Source: Nocardiopsis dassonvillei_B (GTDB lineage Bacteria > Actinomycetota > Actinomycetes > Streptosporangiales > Streptosporangiaceae). Taken from it: a stretch of 64,000 nt of DNA. Shown piece by piece: positions 50,851 to 58,979 of the stretch (within the stretch, counting starts at the first letter, position 1; every line of letters begins with the position of its first letter). The notes beneath the pieces were generated by a model. The model searched no databases. It had not been told where the DNA came from and worked only from the letters and a program-made list of their open reading frames with translations. The position numbers were made by a program, and so were the translations under genes. The DNA lies in the NCBI RefSeq assembly GCF_964273065.1, contig NZ_OZ186815.1:3162001-3226000 (forward strand). Direction: 5' to 3'.

Positions 50851-50890
50851 TTACTTACGATGTAAGTAACAGTAGACTTACCTCGCAAGT
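50851..50890. promoter_or_regulatory. two TetR operators, ACTTAC-N3-GTAAGT
   Basis: Perfect 19-bp dyad TTACTTAC-GAT-GTAAGTAA (50851-50869) and a second, ACTTAC-CTC-GCAAGT (50876-50890), centres 23 bp apart. They fill the spacer between the reductase start (50834) and the TetR start (50918). Strongest operator candidate in the window. Confidence 0.82.
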
Positions 50891-50917
50891 TTCAGCAAGG
50901 GCCAGAGGAGCGGATGC

Positions 50918-51616
50918 ATGGCCGAACGCGGACGCCCCCGGCGCCCCCGTCTGGACCGGGACCGGGTGATCGCCGCCGCCGTCGCCCTCGCCGACGAGAA
51001 GGGCGGGGCCGGGGTCACCATGCGCGCCGTCGCCGGGCGGCTGGGCGTGGAGGCCATGTCGCTCTACAACCACGTGGCCAACCGGGAGGCCCTGCTCGAC
51101 GGGATGGTCGACGCGGTCTTCGCCGAGATCGAGCTCCCCGGCCCCGCGGTGGAGTGGAGGTCCGCCGTGCGCGACCGCGCCGCCTCCGCCCGCGCCGTGC
51201 TGCGGCGCCACCCCTGGGCGGTCGGCCTGCTGGACTCCCGCAGCGACCCCGGCCCCGCGACCCTGCGACACCACGAGACCGTCCTGGAGGTGCTGCGGTC
51301 ACAGGGGTTCTCGGTGCTCATGGCGATACGCGTGATGTCGGTGGTCGACAGCTACGTCTACGGTTTCGTCATGCAGGAGCTGAGCCTGCCCTTCGCGGAC
51401 CGCGAGAGCCTCGAGGAGGTCGCGGACGGCATCGCGGGAGGCTTGCCCGCCGACGCCTACCCCCGCCTGGCCGAGACCCTGGCCGACCAGCTCGCCGGCG
51501 GGGGGTACGACCCCGACGAGGACTTCGCGTTCGGGCTCTCGCTCATCATCGGCGGGCTGCGCCCGGACGAGGAGCCGGCGGCGCCCGGGCGCGGGGCGGA
51601 CGGCGCTCCGCGTTAG
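50918..51616 (+). CDS. TetR-family regulator (TetR_C_1/TetR class)
   Basis: 232 residues, ATG start with GAGGAG 7 nt upstream. N-terminal VTMRAVAGRLGVEAMSLYNHV at about 34-54 is the helix-turn-helix of the TetR/ActII group that includes drug-sensing repressors; the C-terminal domain (about 85-215) has TLRHHETVLEVLRSQGFSVL and SYVYGFVMQE. It probably represses the divergent reductase/DUF418 operon and itself. Followed convergently by the ABC operon. Confidence 0.9.
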   Translation: MAERGRPRRPRLDRDRVIAAAVALADEKGGAGVTMRAVAGRLGVEAMSLYNHVANREALLDGMVDAVFAEIELPGPAVEWRSAVRDRAASARAVLRRHPWAVGLLDSRSDPGPATLRHHETVLEVLRSQGFSVLMAIRVMSVVDSYVYGFVMQELSLPFADRESLEEVADGIAGGLPADAYPRLAETLADQLAGGGYDPDEDFAFGLSLIIGGLRPDEEPAAPGRGADGAPR

Positions 51617-51668
51617 CACCGCCGCCGGCCCCGCGGCCGTCCCGCCGCCGGAACGGCCCTCGCGCCGG

Positions 51669-52400
51669 TCAGGCGTCGCCGCGCCCGAACCGCACCGCCC
51701 CGGCACAGCCCACCAGCGCGGTCCAGCCCAGCAGGACGAGCGTCCCCGTGGCCCCCGTGAGCACGGTGTCGGCCGGATCGTACAGCAGCGCGCCCGCGCG
51801 GTCCGGGAGCCAGCGGGCGTGCTCGGTGAGCCCGCCCAGCAGCGGTGAGGCGATCAGGACCAGGGACAGCATCCCGACCAGCGCCGGGACCGGGTGCCGC
51901 AGCAGCAGCGCGACGGCATGGGCGAGCAGCCCGATCAGCGTCAGGTAGGCGGCGGCTCCCAGCACCGTCCGGACCTCCGCTCCGTCCAGCAGGGCCTCCG
52001 CACCGTGCGGGTGGGCGGCCGCGGCCGCCGTGCCCGCGCCGACGGTCGCCGCGGCGGTGACCGCCACCGCGGCCAGCGCCGCCGCGGTCTTGCCCGCCAG
52101 CAGCAGCGCGCGGTCCGGGACCGCGGTCAGGGTCGTACGGATCTGGACGCCTTCGTATTCGTGGGCGACCGGCAGGACCCCGACCAGGACCAGGCCCGCC
52201 TGGACGTACGGGACCGCGCCGACCATCGCCTCGGCCGCGGACACGGGCACCCCCTCGCCCGTGGCGTACGCCCCCAGGGCCGCCGCGAGCACCGCCCCCG
52301 CCAGGACCGTGGCGGCGGCCGCCGCCACGGCGACCGGCAGGGTGCGGAGCTTGGCCAGCTCGGCGGCGGCGACACCGAGCGCCCGCGCGGCCGGGCTCAC
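51669..52400 (-). CDS. ABC-2-type transporter permease
   Basis: 243 residues from the GTG at 52400, which overlaps the stop of the preceding permease by 4 bp (GTGA). Six TM segments of Ala/Val/Leu-rich composition, with EYEGVQIRTTLTAVPDRALLLAGKTAA near 82-108 (shown in part), the cytoplasmic loop typical of ABC-2 permeases of this operon type. It is the last gene in the ATPase-permease-permease operon. Confidence 0.85.
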   Translation of the reverse strand: MSPAARALGVAAAELAKLRTLPVAVAAAAATVLAGAVLAAALGAYATGEGVPVSAAEAMVGAVPYVQAGLVLVGVLPVAHEYEGVQIRTTLTAVPDRALLLAGKTAAALAAVAVTAAATVGAGTAAAAAHPHGAEALLDGAEVRTVLGAAAYLTLIGLLAHAVALLLRHPVPALVGMLSLVLIASPLLGGLTEHARWLPDRAGALLYDPADTVLTGATGTLVLLGWTALVGCAGAVRFGRGDA

Positions 52401-53185
52401 GCGTCCCTCCGCGTGAACACCGCGGCGGCCACCGCCAGCAGCCCGAACGTCCAGGCCGCCATCACGATCGCCCCGGGCACCGCGTCCAGGCCGCCCTCCA
52501 CCGTCGCCAGGCCGCCGAACAGCCGTCGGCCCGCCATGTCGGGAAGCCAGTGCGCGAGCGGGGTCAGGCGGGTCAGCAGCAGCGAGAACGACACCAGGGA
52601 GCCGTTCACGATGAGGATGGCGAGCGGGGCGATCCCGTTCCGGGTCAGCACGGTGACGGCGAAGGCGATCAGCCCCGTGAGCGTCCAGTAGAGCACCGCG
52701 CCGAGGAACCGGTGCAGCATCTCCTCCGGTGCGACGGTCTCGGGTGAGGCGCCGCCGAGGATGAGGCGGGCGACGGCGACGGAGGCGGCGATCGTGATCG
52801 CGGCGGTCGCGGCGACGGCCAGGGCCACGGTCAGGGCCTTGGCCAGGAGCAGCCGCAGCCGGTGCGGCGCCGCGGTCAGCGTCGCGGTGATCTGCCGGCC
52901 GCCGCCCGCGTCCGCGCTGTTGGCGGTGTACTCGCTGCCGATCACGACGACACCGAGGACGATCGCGCCGACCACCCCCAGGGGTACCGCCCCGTAGCCG
53001 GTCTCGAACGGCGAGGTGGCGGCCGTGGCGGCCGCCCGCCCCGATTCGAGCGCGGCCCGGGCGGACAGGGAGTTGAGCACCGTGACCAGGGACGTCCCCA
53101 GCAGCGCCACCGCCACGGCCACCCGGCACGCGGGCAGTGCGGCGGCCTTGCGCAGTTCGGCGGCGAAGGTGTTCCGGAACGTCAT
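52397..53185 (-). CDS. ABC-2-type transporter permease
   Basis: 262 residues from the ATG at 53185, which overlaps the ATPase stop by 4 bp (ATGA). Six TM segments; N-terminal AAELRKAAALPACRVAVAVA, GSEYTANSADAGGGRQI and the loop TATLTAAPHRLRLLLAKALT parallel the neighbouring permease, so the two are duplicate-derived subunits forming a heterodimeric channel. Confidence 0.87.
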   Translation of the reverse strand: MTFRNTFAAELRKAAALPACRVAVAVALLGTSLVTVLNSLSARAALESGRAAATAATSPFETGYGAVPLGVVGAIVLGVVVIGSEYTANSADAGGGRQITATLTAAPHRLRLLLAKALTVALAVAATAAITIAASVAVARLILGGASPETVAPEEMLHRFLGAVLYWTLTGLIAFAVTVLTRNGIAPLAILIVNGSLVSFSLLLTRLTPLAHWLPDMAGRRLFGGLATVEGGLDAVPGAIVMAAWTFGLLAVAAAVFTRRDA

Positions 53186-53895
53186 CGCGCGGCCTCCCCC
53201 GCGCCCCCGGTGAGGGAGAAGAAGGCGTCCTCCAGGCTCGGGTGCCCCGCGGTGACCTCGTCCAGCGTCCCCCGCGCGGCGACCCGGCCGCCCGCGATGA
53301 CCACGAGGTCGTCGGCGATCCCGGCGACCTCGCCCATCAGGTGGCTGGACAGCAGCACGGTGCCCCCGGCCTCCGCATGCCCGCGCAGCAGGCCGCGCAT
53401 CCACCGGATGCCCTCCGGGTCCAGTCCGTTGACCGGCTCGTCCAGCACCAGCGCCTCCGGTTCCCCCAGCAGCGCGGCGGCCAGCCCCAGGCGCTGTCCC
53501 ATGCCCAGGGAGTACCGGCCGACCCTCACCCGCCCGGCGTCGGCCAGGCCGACGCGTTCCAGCACCTCGTCGACCCTCCGCCGGGGGATGCCGTTGCTGC
53601 GTGCGACCCACGCCAGGTGGCCGCGCGCCGTACGGGAGCGGTGCGCCCCCGAGCCGTCGAGCATCGAACCGACCGTGCGCAGCGGGTCGCGCAGGCTCCG
53701 GTAGGGGCGGCCGCCGACCAGGGCGGCGCCCCCGTCGGCCCGGTCCAGACCGAGCAGGATGCGCAGGGTGGAGGACTTCCCCGCCCCGTTGGGCCCCAGG
53801 AACGCCGTCACCCGGCCGGGGCGGGCCTGGAAGCCGACCCCGTCCAGGACGAGGCGCCTGCCGCGGCGCTTGGTGAGCTGTTCGATCGTGATCAT
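53182..53895 (-). CDS. ABC transporter ATP-binding subunit
   Basis: 237 residues from the ATG at 53895 (a second ATG at 53904 is possible). Walker A GPNGAGKSS (34-42), Q-loop region, signature YSLGMGQRLGLA (the variant seen in BcrA-type peptide-resistance ATPases), Walker B ALVLDEPVNGLD and the switch His in SSHLMGEV are all present. A short C-terminal extension. It leads a translationally coupled three-gene exporter operon. By the signature variant and the attached two-component system it may handle a peptide or lipid-like antibiotic; substrate not shown. Confidence 0.93.
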   Translation of the reverse strand: MITIEQLTKRRGRRLVLDGVGFQARPGRVTAFLGPNGAGKSSTLRILLGLDRADGGAALVGGRPYRSLRDPLRTVGSMLDGSGAHRSRTARGHLAWVARSNGIPRRRVDEVLERVGLADAGRVRVGRYSLGMGQRLGLAAALLGEPEALVLDEPVNGLDPEGIRWMRGLLRGHAEAGGTVLLSSHLMGEVAGIADDLVVIAGGRVAARGTLDEVTAGHPSLEDAFFSLTGGAGEAAR

Positions 53896-54028
53896 GCCCG
53901 CCATTCCAGCGGCCGGACCGGGCCCCGCCATCGGACCCGGGTCCGGTCTTCCCGCCCCCGGCTCCGACCCCGGTCCCTCCGACCGTGGTCGGATGTGCGT
54001 CCGCGCCGGAAAACCTAGACTCGGGCGG

Positions 54029-54925
54029 ATGGAACCGACAGCGGACACCGCGGCGGAACGGGCGGCGGAGCGCCCCGTGCCGCGCTCCCGCACCTGGGCG
54101 ACCGCCGCCGCCCTGCTGGCCCTCCTCACCGCCCTGCTGGCCACCACCGGAGCGGAACCGCGCGCCCTGGCGCTGACGGGGGCCGCCGTCATCGCGGGCG
54201 CCGCCGCGGGGGTCGTCGTCTGGGCCCTCCTGCGCTCCCGCCGGCAGCGGCGCGCCTACGAGGACGAGCTGACCGCGTGGGCGGCCGAGCGCGCCGCGCA
54301 GGCGGAGCGGCTGCGCATCGCCCGGGACCTGCACGACCTCGCCTCCCACGGGCTCGGGCTCATCACCGTCCGGGCCGCCGCCGCGCGCACCGCCTCCGGT
54401 CCGGGCGGGGAGGCCGAGCGCTCGCGGGCGCTGGCCGACATCGAGAGGGCGGGCCGGGAGGCCACCGCCGAGCTGCGCCGCATGCTCACCGTGCTGCGGG
54501 CCCCGGGCGAGCAGGTCGAACCGGCCCGGCTGCGCCCGGCGGACACCCTGCGCGACCTGCCCGCCATCGCCCGCTCCGCCCGCGTCGGCGGGGTCGCCGC
54601 CGCCCTGGACCTCGGCGAGGTCGGCGACGTGTCCGCGGGCGCACAGCTCACCGTGTGCGCGATCGTCCGCGAGGGACTGGCCAACACCGCCCGCCACGCG
54701 GGGCCGGTGACCGCCCGGGTCACCGTGCGGCACGACGGCGGGGCGGTCGCGGTCGAAGTGGAGGACGACGGCCCGGCACCGGGCTGGAGGCCCCACCCGG
54801 GAGCCGGGCGGGGCATCACCGGCCTGCGCGAACGCGTCGCCCTGCTCGGCGGGACTCTGAGCGCCGGGCGGCACGGCTCCGGGTTCCGGCTGGCGGCGGC
54901 CGTCCCGGACGGGGAGGACCGATGA
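54029..54925 (+). CDS. two-component sensor histidine kinase
   Basis: 298 residues. ATG at 54029 with TAGACT (54016-54021) 7 nt upstream (leaderless). Two TM segments (about 23-41 and 48-68) with almost no outer loop, then phospho-acceptor His102 in ARDLHDLASHGLG. HisKA_3 dimerisation helices and an ATPase domain follow (REGLANTARHA, GRGITGLRER). The very short sensor fits intramembrane-sensing kinases that monitor an adjacent ABC exporter; that exporter lies divergently at 53895 with a 133-bp spacer. Confidence 0.9.
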   Translation: MEPTADTAAERAAERPVPRSRTWATAAALLALLTALLATTGAEPRALALTGAAVIAGAAAGVVVWALLRSRRQRRAYEDELTAWAAERAAQAERLRIARDLHDLASHGLGLITVRAAAARTASGPGGEAERSRALADIERAGREATAELRRMLTVLRAPGEQVEPARLRPADTLRDLPAIARSARVGGVAAALDLGEVGDVSAGAQLTVCAIVREGLANTARHAGPVTARVTVRHDGGAVAVEVEDDGPAPGWRPHPGAGRGITGLRERVALLGGTLSAGRHGSGFRLAAAVPDGEDR

Positions 54926-55650
54926 CGGACGGCCGGGTACGCGTGCTGGTCGCCGACGACCAGCCGCTCATCCGCCACAGCCTCCGGCTGGTCATCGACG
55001 GTGCGCCGGGGCTCGGCGTCGTCGGCGAGGCCGGCACGGGGGAGGCCGCGTTCGAGCGGGCGGCGGAGCTGCGCCCGGACGTGGTCCTCATGGACGTCCG
55101 CATGCCGGGCGGCGACGGCATCGAGGCCACCCGGCGCATCACCGGGCACCCGGACCTGGCCGGCACCCGCGTCCTCGTGCTCAGCATGTTCGAGCTGGAC
55201 GAGTACGTCCGCGCCGCGCTGGGCGCCGGGGCGAGCGGGTTCCTGCTCAAGGACGTCGAACCCGCCCGACTGGTGGACGCCGTCGCACGCACCCACGCGG
55301 GCGAGTCGCTGTTCTCCCCCCACATCCTCGCCCGGATCGTGGACCACTACCTGGAGCGGCCCGGCCCCGCGGCCGGGCCGGGGCCGGAGGTGCTCACCGG
55401 CCGCGAGACGGAGGTGCTCACCCTGGTGGGGCGCGGCCTGTCCAACCACGGCATCGCCGCGGCCCTGACCATCTCCATCGGCACCGTCAAGACCCACATC
55501 GGGCACCTGCTCGCCAAGCTGCACGCCCGCGACCGGGCCCAGCTCGTCATCGCCGCCTACGAGCACGGCCTCGTCCGCGCTCCGGAGCCGCCGGCGCGCT
55601 CCTCCCCCACCGCGCGGCCGACCGCCCCGCGCCGCCGCCGGACACCGTGA
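54922..55650 (+). CDS. LuxR/NarL-family response regulator
   Basis: 242 residues; ATGA overlap with the kinase. Receiver domain 1-125 with Asp12-Asp13, phospho-acceptor Asp58 (LMDVRMPGGDG) and Lys in LLKDVEP. LuxR helix-turn-helix at about 145-205 (LTGRETEVLTLVGRGLSNHG, SIGTVKTHIGHLL). The last about 30 residues (APEPPARSSPTARPTAPRRR) are a disordered basic tail not usual for the family. It likely controls the divergent ABC operon and its own kinase. Confidence 0.92.
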   Translation: MTDGRVRVLVADDQPLIRHSLRLVIDGAPGLGVVGEAGTGEAAFERAAELRPDVVLMDVRMPGGDGIEATRRITGHPDLAGTRVLVLSMFELDEYVRAALGAGASGFLLKDVEPARLVDAVARTHAGESLFSPHILARIVDHYLERPGPAAGPGPEVLTGRETEVLTLVGRGLSNHGIAAALTISIGTVKTHIGHLLAKLHARDRAQLVIAAYEHGLVRAPEPPARSSPTARPTAPRRRRTP

Positions 55651-55897
55651 GCGGGCCGTGCTCCGGCTCACCGGCCCCGTGGCCGAGGGCCCTCTCCGAA
55701 CACACTATTCTTGCCTCTGACCAGTGTTCCGGGTCTCCGTCCACCGAAACCGGTCCACACGGACACGGACGGCGCCGAACCCCCCGGAACCGTTCCCAGG
55801 TCCGCCCTTCCCCGGGGGCACGTTCCGGTGTACCCCGATCACCGCCCCGGTTTCCCACCCGGCGAGGCCACCGCGACTACCCGGAGCAGACCCTGCC

Positions 55898-57061
55898 GTG
55901 TCCATCCTTGAAGCCATCGTTCTCGGCCTGGTCCAAGGCCTGACCGAATTCCTCCCGATCTCCTCCAGCGGGCACCTGCGCGTGGTGTCCGCGTTCTTCG
56001 GCTGGCCCGACCCCGGAGCAGCCTTCACCGCCGTCAGCCAGATCGGCACAGAGCTGGCCGTCGTCATCTACTTCCGCCAGCGGATCTGGGCGATCATCTC
56101 CACCTGGACCCGGTCGCTGTTCGACCGGGAGCTGCGCGGCGACGTCAACGCCCGCATGGGCTGGTACGTCATCCTCGGCTCCCTCCCCATCATCGTGCTG
56201 GGGCTGCTGCTCGAGGACCAGATCGACAGCGTCTTCCGGGACCTGCGCCTGGTCGCGCTCAACCTCATCATCTTCGGCGTCATCCTGGGCGTGGTCGACC
56301 GCTACTGCCGCAAGCACCGCGGCCTGGAGGAGCTCAACGTCCCCCGCGGCCTGTCCTTCGGCCTCTTCCAGGCGCTGGCGCTCATCCCCGGCGTCTCCCG
56401 CTCCGGCGGCACCATCACCGGTGGGATGCTGATGGGCTTCAAGCGCAAGGACGCGGCCGAGTACGCCTTCCTGCTGGCGCTGCCCGCCGTGTTCGGCGCG
56501 GGCCTGTACAAGCTGACCGACATCGGCGCCGACGAGTACGCCGGGTGGGGTGCCACCATCGTGGGCACGGTCATCGCGGGCGTGGTCGGGTTCGTGGTGA
56601 TCGCGTGGCTGATGAAGTTCATCTCCACCCACAGCTTCATGCCGTTCGTCTACTACCGGGTGGGGCTGGGAATCGTGATCCTGGCCCTGGTGAGCTGGGG
56701 CGTTCTCGACCCGGAGGGCGGCGCTCACTCCCAGGCCGGACAGAGCGAGGTCGTCGCCGAGGAGCGGATCACCGAGGAGGAGGGGACCGGGGACGCCCCG
56801 TCGGACGCGCCCTCCGCCGAGCCCTCCCCGGAGCCCTCGGCCGCCCCGTCCGAAGGGACGGGGGAGACCGGGGAGCAGGAGCAGACTCCGCAGGTCGACC
56901 CGGTGACCGGCTGGGAGGTCGACCCCGCGTCGGGACTGCCCCGCAACCCCCAGACGGGCCTGCTGCACGACCCGGACCTGGGCATGGACGTCGACTACGA
57001 CTCCGCCACCGGGCTGGCCACCAACCCGATGACCGGCGAGCGGTACGACCCGACCCCCTGA
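55898..57061 (+). CDS. uppP: undecaprenyl-diphosphatase with a long C-terminal tail
   Basis: 387 residues from the GTG at 55898 (VSILEAIVLGLVQGLTEF). UppP/BacA motifs are intact: GLTEFLPISSSGH at 14-26 (Glu17, His26) and PGVSRSGGTITGG at 164-176. The fold is complete by residue 272, the normal family length. The remaining 115 residues form an extra domain: acidic/Ser-Pro linker (EEEGTGDAPSDAPSAEP), then repeats of an N/D-P-x-T/S-G pattern. The enzyme recycles the bactoprenol carrier for wall synthesis and gives bacitracin tolerance. TATTCT (55706-55711) is a possible promoter -10. Confidence 0.93.
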   Translation: MSILEAIVLGLVQGLTEFLPISSSGHLRVVSAFFGWPDPGAAFTAVSQIGTELAVVIYFRQRIWAIISTWTRSLFDRELRGDVNARMGWYVILGSLPIIVLGLLLEDQIDSVFRDLRLVALNLIIFGVILGVVDRYCRKHRGLEELNVPRGLSFGLFQALALIPGVSRSGGTITGGMLMGFKRKDAAEYAFLLALPAVFGAGLYKLTDIGADEYAGWGATIVGTVIAGVVGFVVIAWLMKFISTHSFMPFVYYRVGLGIVILALVSWGVLDPEGGAHSQAGQSEVVAEERITEEEGTGDAPSDAPSAEPSPEPSAAPSEGTGETGEQEQTPQVDPVTGWEVDPASGLPRNPQTGLLHDPDLGMDVDYDSATGLATNPMTGERYDPTP

Positions 57062-57090
57062 ACCGGGTCCGGCCCGCGCCGGAACCGGAG

Positions 57091-57118
57091 GGGCCCGCCG
57101 CCGCGCGGCGGCGGGCCC
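57091..57118. terminator. bidirectional terminator
   Basis: Perfect 28-bp GC palindrome (57091-57104 with 57105-57118) between the convergent uppP and monooxygenase genes. Confidence 0.75.
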
Positions 57119-57140
57119 GGGAACCCCGCGGCCGGGAACC

Positions 57141-58244
57141 TCACAGCGGGGTTCCGAGCACCTCCTCGGCTCCGGCGACCAGCGCGGCCAGATACTCCCC
57201 CGCGCCCGCGCCGGAGGCCAGCGGGGCCGCCTGCCCCGACCACAGGGCGAGCCGGTCGGCCCGGCCCGAGGCCGCGGCCCGCGCCCGGATCCGCAGCATC
57301 AGGTTGTTCTGCCCGGGATAGGGCGGGACCCGGTCCTCGGCGTCGGCCAGCTCCCGCACCAGCGCGTTGGCGATCCCCCGGGCCGGACGGCCGGAGAAGA
57401 GCCGGGTCAGCACGGTGGTCCGCGCCCGCTCGGAGGCGAGCGCCTCCCGGTGGGCGGGGCTCGCCCCGGACTCCGGGGCCCGGAGGAAGCCGGTCCCCAC
57501 CTGGACCCCGTCGGCCCCCAGGGCCAGGGCGGCGGCGACCCCGCGCCCGTCGGCGATCCCGCCCGCGGCGACCACGGGAACGGACGCGGACACGGCGTCG
57601 CGCACCTGGGGCACCAGGGAGAACGTGCCGACCAGGGACTCGCGCACGGGCGCCAGGAAGGAGCCGCGGTGCCCGCCCGCGTCGCTGCCGGAGGCCACGA
57701 TCACGTCGCAGCCCGCCTCCTCCAGCACCAGGGCCTCGGCCACCGTCGTGGCTGTCCCGACGACCCGGATACCGGCACCGCGAGCGGCCTCGACCAGTCG
57801 CCGGGGCGGCGGCCCCATGACGACGCTGACCACCGGGGGCGCGGCAGCGAGGACGGCGTCCAGCTGGGCGTCGAAGTCCGGACGGGCGTTGGCCGCTTCC
57901 AGGTCCGGCGGGGTGAGGCCGAACTCGGCGTAGTGGGCGGCCAGGCGGTCGGTGTGGACGGCCAGGGCGGCGGCGTCGGGGACGGGGCGGTCCTCCTCTG
58001 CGCGCGGAACCCACAGGTTGACGGCGAAGGGCGCCGGGGTGGCGGCCCGGATCCGGTCGACCAGGGGGCCGATGTCCTCGGGTGCCGTGGCATGGGCGCC
58101 GTAGGAGCCCAGGCCGCCCGCCTCGGACACCGCGGCGGTCAGCCCGACCGTGGACAGTCCTCCGCCGAAGGGGCCCTGGACGACGGGATAGCGGATTCCG
58201 AGGGCGCCGGTGAGCCCGGCGCCGGGCCGGCGCGCCGCCTTCAC
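57141..58244 (-). CDS. nitronate monooxygenase family flavoenzyme
   Basis: 367 residues. FMN-binding TIM barrel of the 2-nitropropane dioxygenase family: GIRYPVVQGPFGGGLSTVGL, AVSEAGGLGSYGAH, IVASGSDAGGHRG (catalytic His), AGGIADGRGVAAALALGADGV (shown to 20: AGGIADGRGVAAALALGADG) and VGTGFLRA. Such enzymes oxidise alkyl nitronates such as propionate-3-nitronate. Its ATG overlaps the flavodoxin-like gene by 4 bp, so both are made together, and a TetR gene sits divergently upstream. The usual C-terminal about 10 residues are intact. Confidence 0.92.
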   Translation of the reverse strand: MKAARRPGAGLTGALGIRYPVVQGPFGGGLSTVGLTAAVSEAGGLGSYGAHATAPEDIGPLVDRIRAATPAPFAVNLWVPRAEEDRPVPDAAALAVHTDRLAAHYAEFGLTPPDLEAANARPDFDAQLDAVLAAAPPVVSVVMGPPPRRLVEAARGAGIRVVGTATTVAEALVLEEAGCDVIVASGSDAGGHRGSFLAPVRESLVGTFSLVPQVRDAVSASVPVVAAGGIADGRGVAAALALGADGVQVGTGFLRAPESGASPAHREALASERARTTVLTRLFSGRPARGIANALVRELADAEDRVPPYPGQNNLMLRIRARAAASGRADRLALWSGQAAPLASGAGAGEYLAALVAGAEEVLGTPL

Positions 58245-58840
58245 AGCGCCACCGCCGCGCGCCCGTGCTCGAACCGCAGCGCCGCGGCGGCCACCCGGGC
58301 TCCGAGGTGCTCCGCGGTGCGCAGATCGCTGTCGGCGGGCGCGCTGTCGGTGCCCAGGTCGGCGGAGGACTGGGCCATGGCCCCGGTGGACCCGCCGAGC
58401 CGGTTGAGGTCGTCACGGCTCCCACCGCTCAGGTACTCCCCTCCCGGGAGCAGGCCGAGCGGCACCCAGACCATTCCGTGCTGGGCGGCGAACACCATGA
58501 GCGCGCCGAGCGCGTTGTCCTTGTTGCCGTTGGTGCCGGCGGAGTTGGTGAATCCGGCGGCGAGCTTGTCCTGCCACCCCCGCCGCTGCCAGATCGGGGA
58601 CGTGGCCTCGGCGAACGCCTGGAAGGCCGCGGAGACGCCCCCCATGTAGGTGGGCGAGCCGAAGACGACGGCGTCGGCGGCGTCGAGCGCCGACCACAGC
58701 CCGTCGTCGAGGGCGGTGACATCGTGCAGGGAGGCCTGGGCGCCGTCGGCGAGCCCGGCTCCCCGGGCGACGGCCTCGGCCTGGCGGGCGGTGTGGCCGA
58801 AACCGCTGTGGAAGGCGACGGCGACGCGGACACGGGGCAT
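58241..58840 (-). CDS. flavodoxin-fold NAD(P)H-dependent reductase (WrbA-like)
   Basis: 199 residues. FMN-binding loop HSGFGHTARQAEAVARGAG at about 11-29; VVFGSPTYMGGVSAAFQAF and AAGFTNSAGTNGNKDNAL are flavodoxin/WrbA-type loops. It probably reduces FMN, quinones or nitro compounds, and could supply reduced flavin to the coupled monooxygenase. Leads the two-gene operon; the divergent TetR at 58980 and inverted half-sites between them suggest inducible control by a toxic substrate. Confidence 0.88.
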   Translation of the reverse strand: MPRVRVAVAFHSGFGHTARQAEAVARGAGLADGAQASLHDVTALDDGLWSALDAADAVVFGSPTYMGGVSAAFQAFAEATSPIWQRRGWQDKLAAGFTNSAGTNGNKDNALGALMVFAAQHGMVWVPLGLLPGGEYLSGGSRDDLNRLGGSTGAMAQSSADLGTDSAPADSDLRTAEHLGARVAAAALRFEHGRAAVAL

Positions 58841-58902
58841 GGGGAATCGTTCCCTCTCCGGGGTCGGGGGGCCGGGGGCGTCCCGGCGGGATCACCATAG
58901 AC

Positions 58903-58961
58903 GACCGGTCAACTATTTTGCAACGCCCTCGGGGGCAAGGGATCCCGCCGGTAGTTGACCG
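58903..58961. promoter_or_regulatory. TetR operator half-sites, TAGTTGACCGKTCG
   Basis: CGGTCAACTA (58906-58915) and TAGTTGACCG (58952-58961) form a perfect 10-bp inverted repeat 36 nt apart. Each copy also has a small GACCGGTC-type palindrome at its inner end (exact at 58903-58910). The second copy abuts the -10 box of the TetR gene. Confidence 0.65.
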
Positions 58962-58979
58962 TTCGGATAACCTCGGCGC

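Noticed and set aside
55698..55729. GAACAC-N20-GTGTTC considered as a LexA (SOS) box upstream of uppP
   Set aside because: Actinobacterial LexA boxes have a 4-bp spacer between GAAC and GTTC; the 20-nt spacing does not fit.
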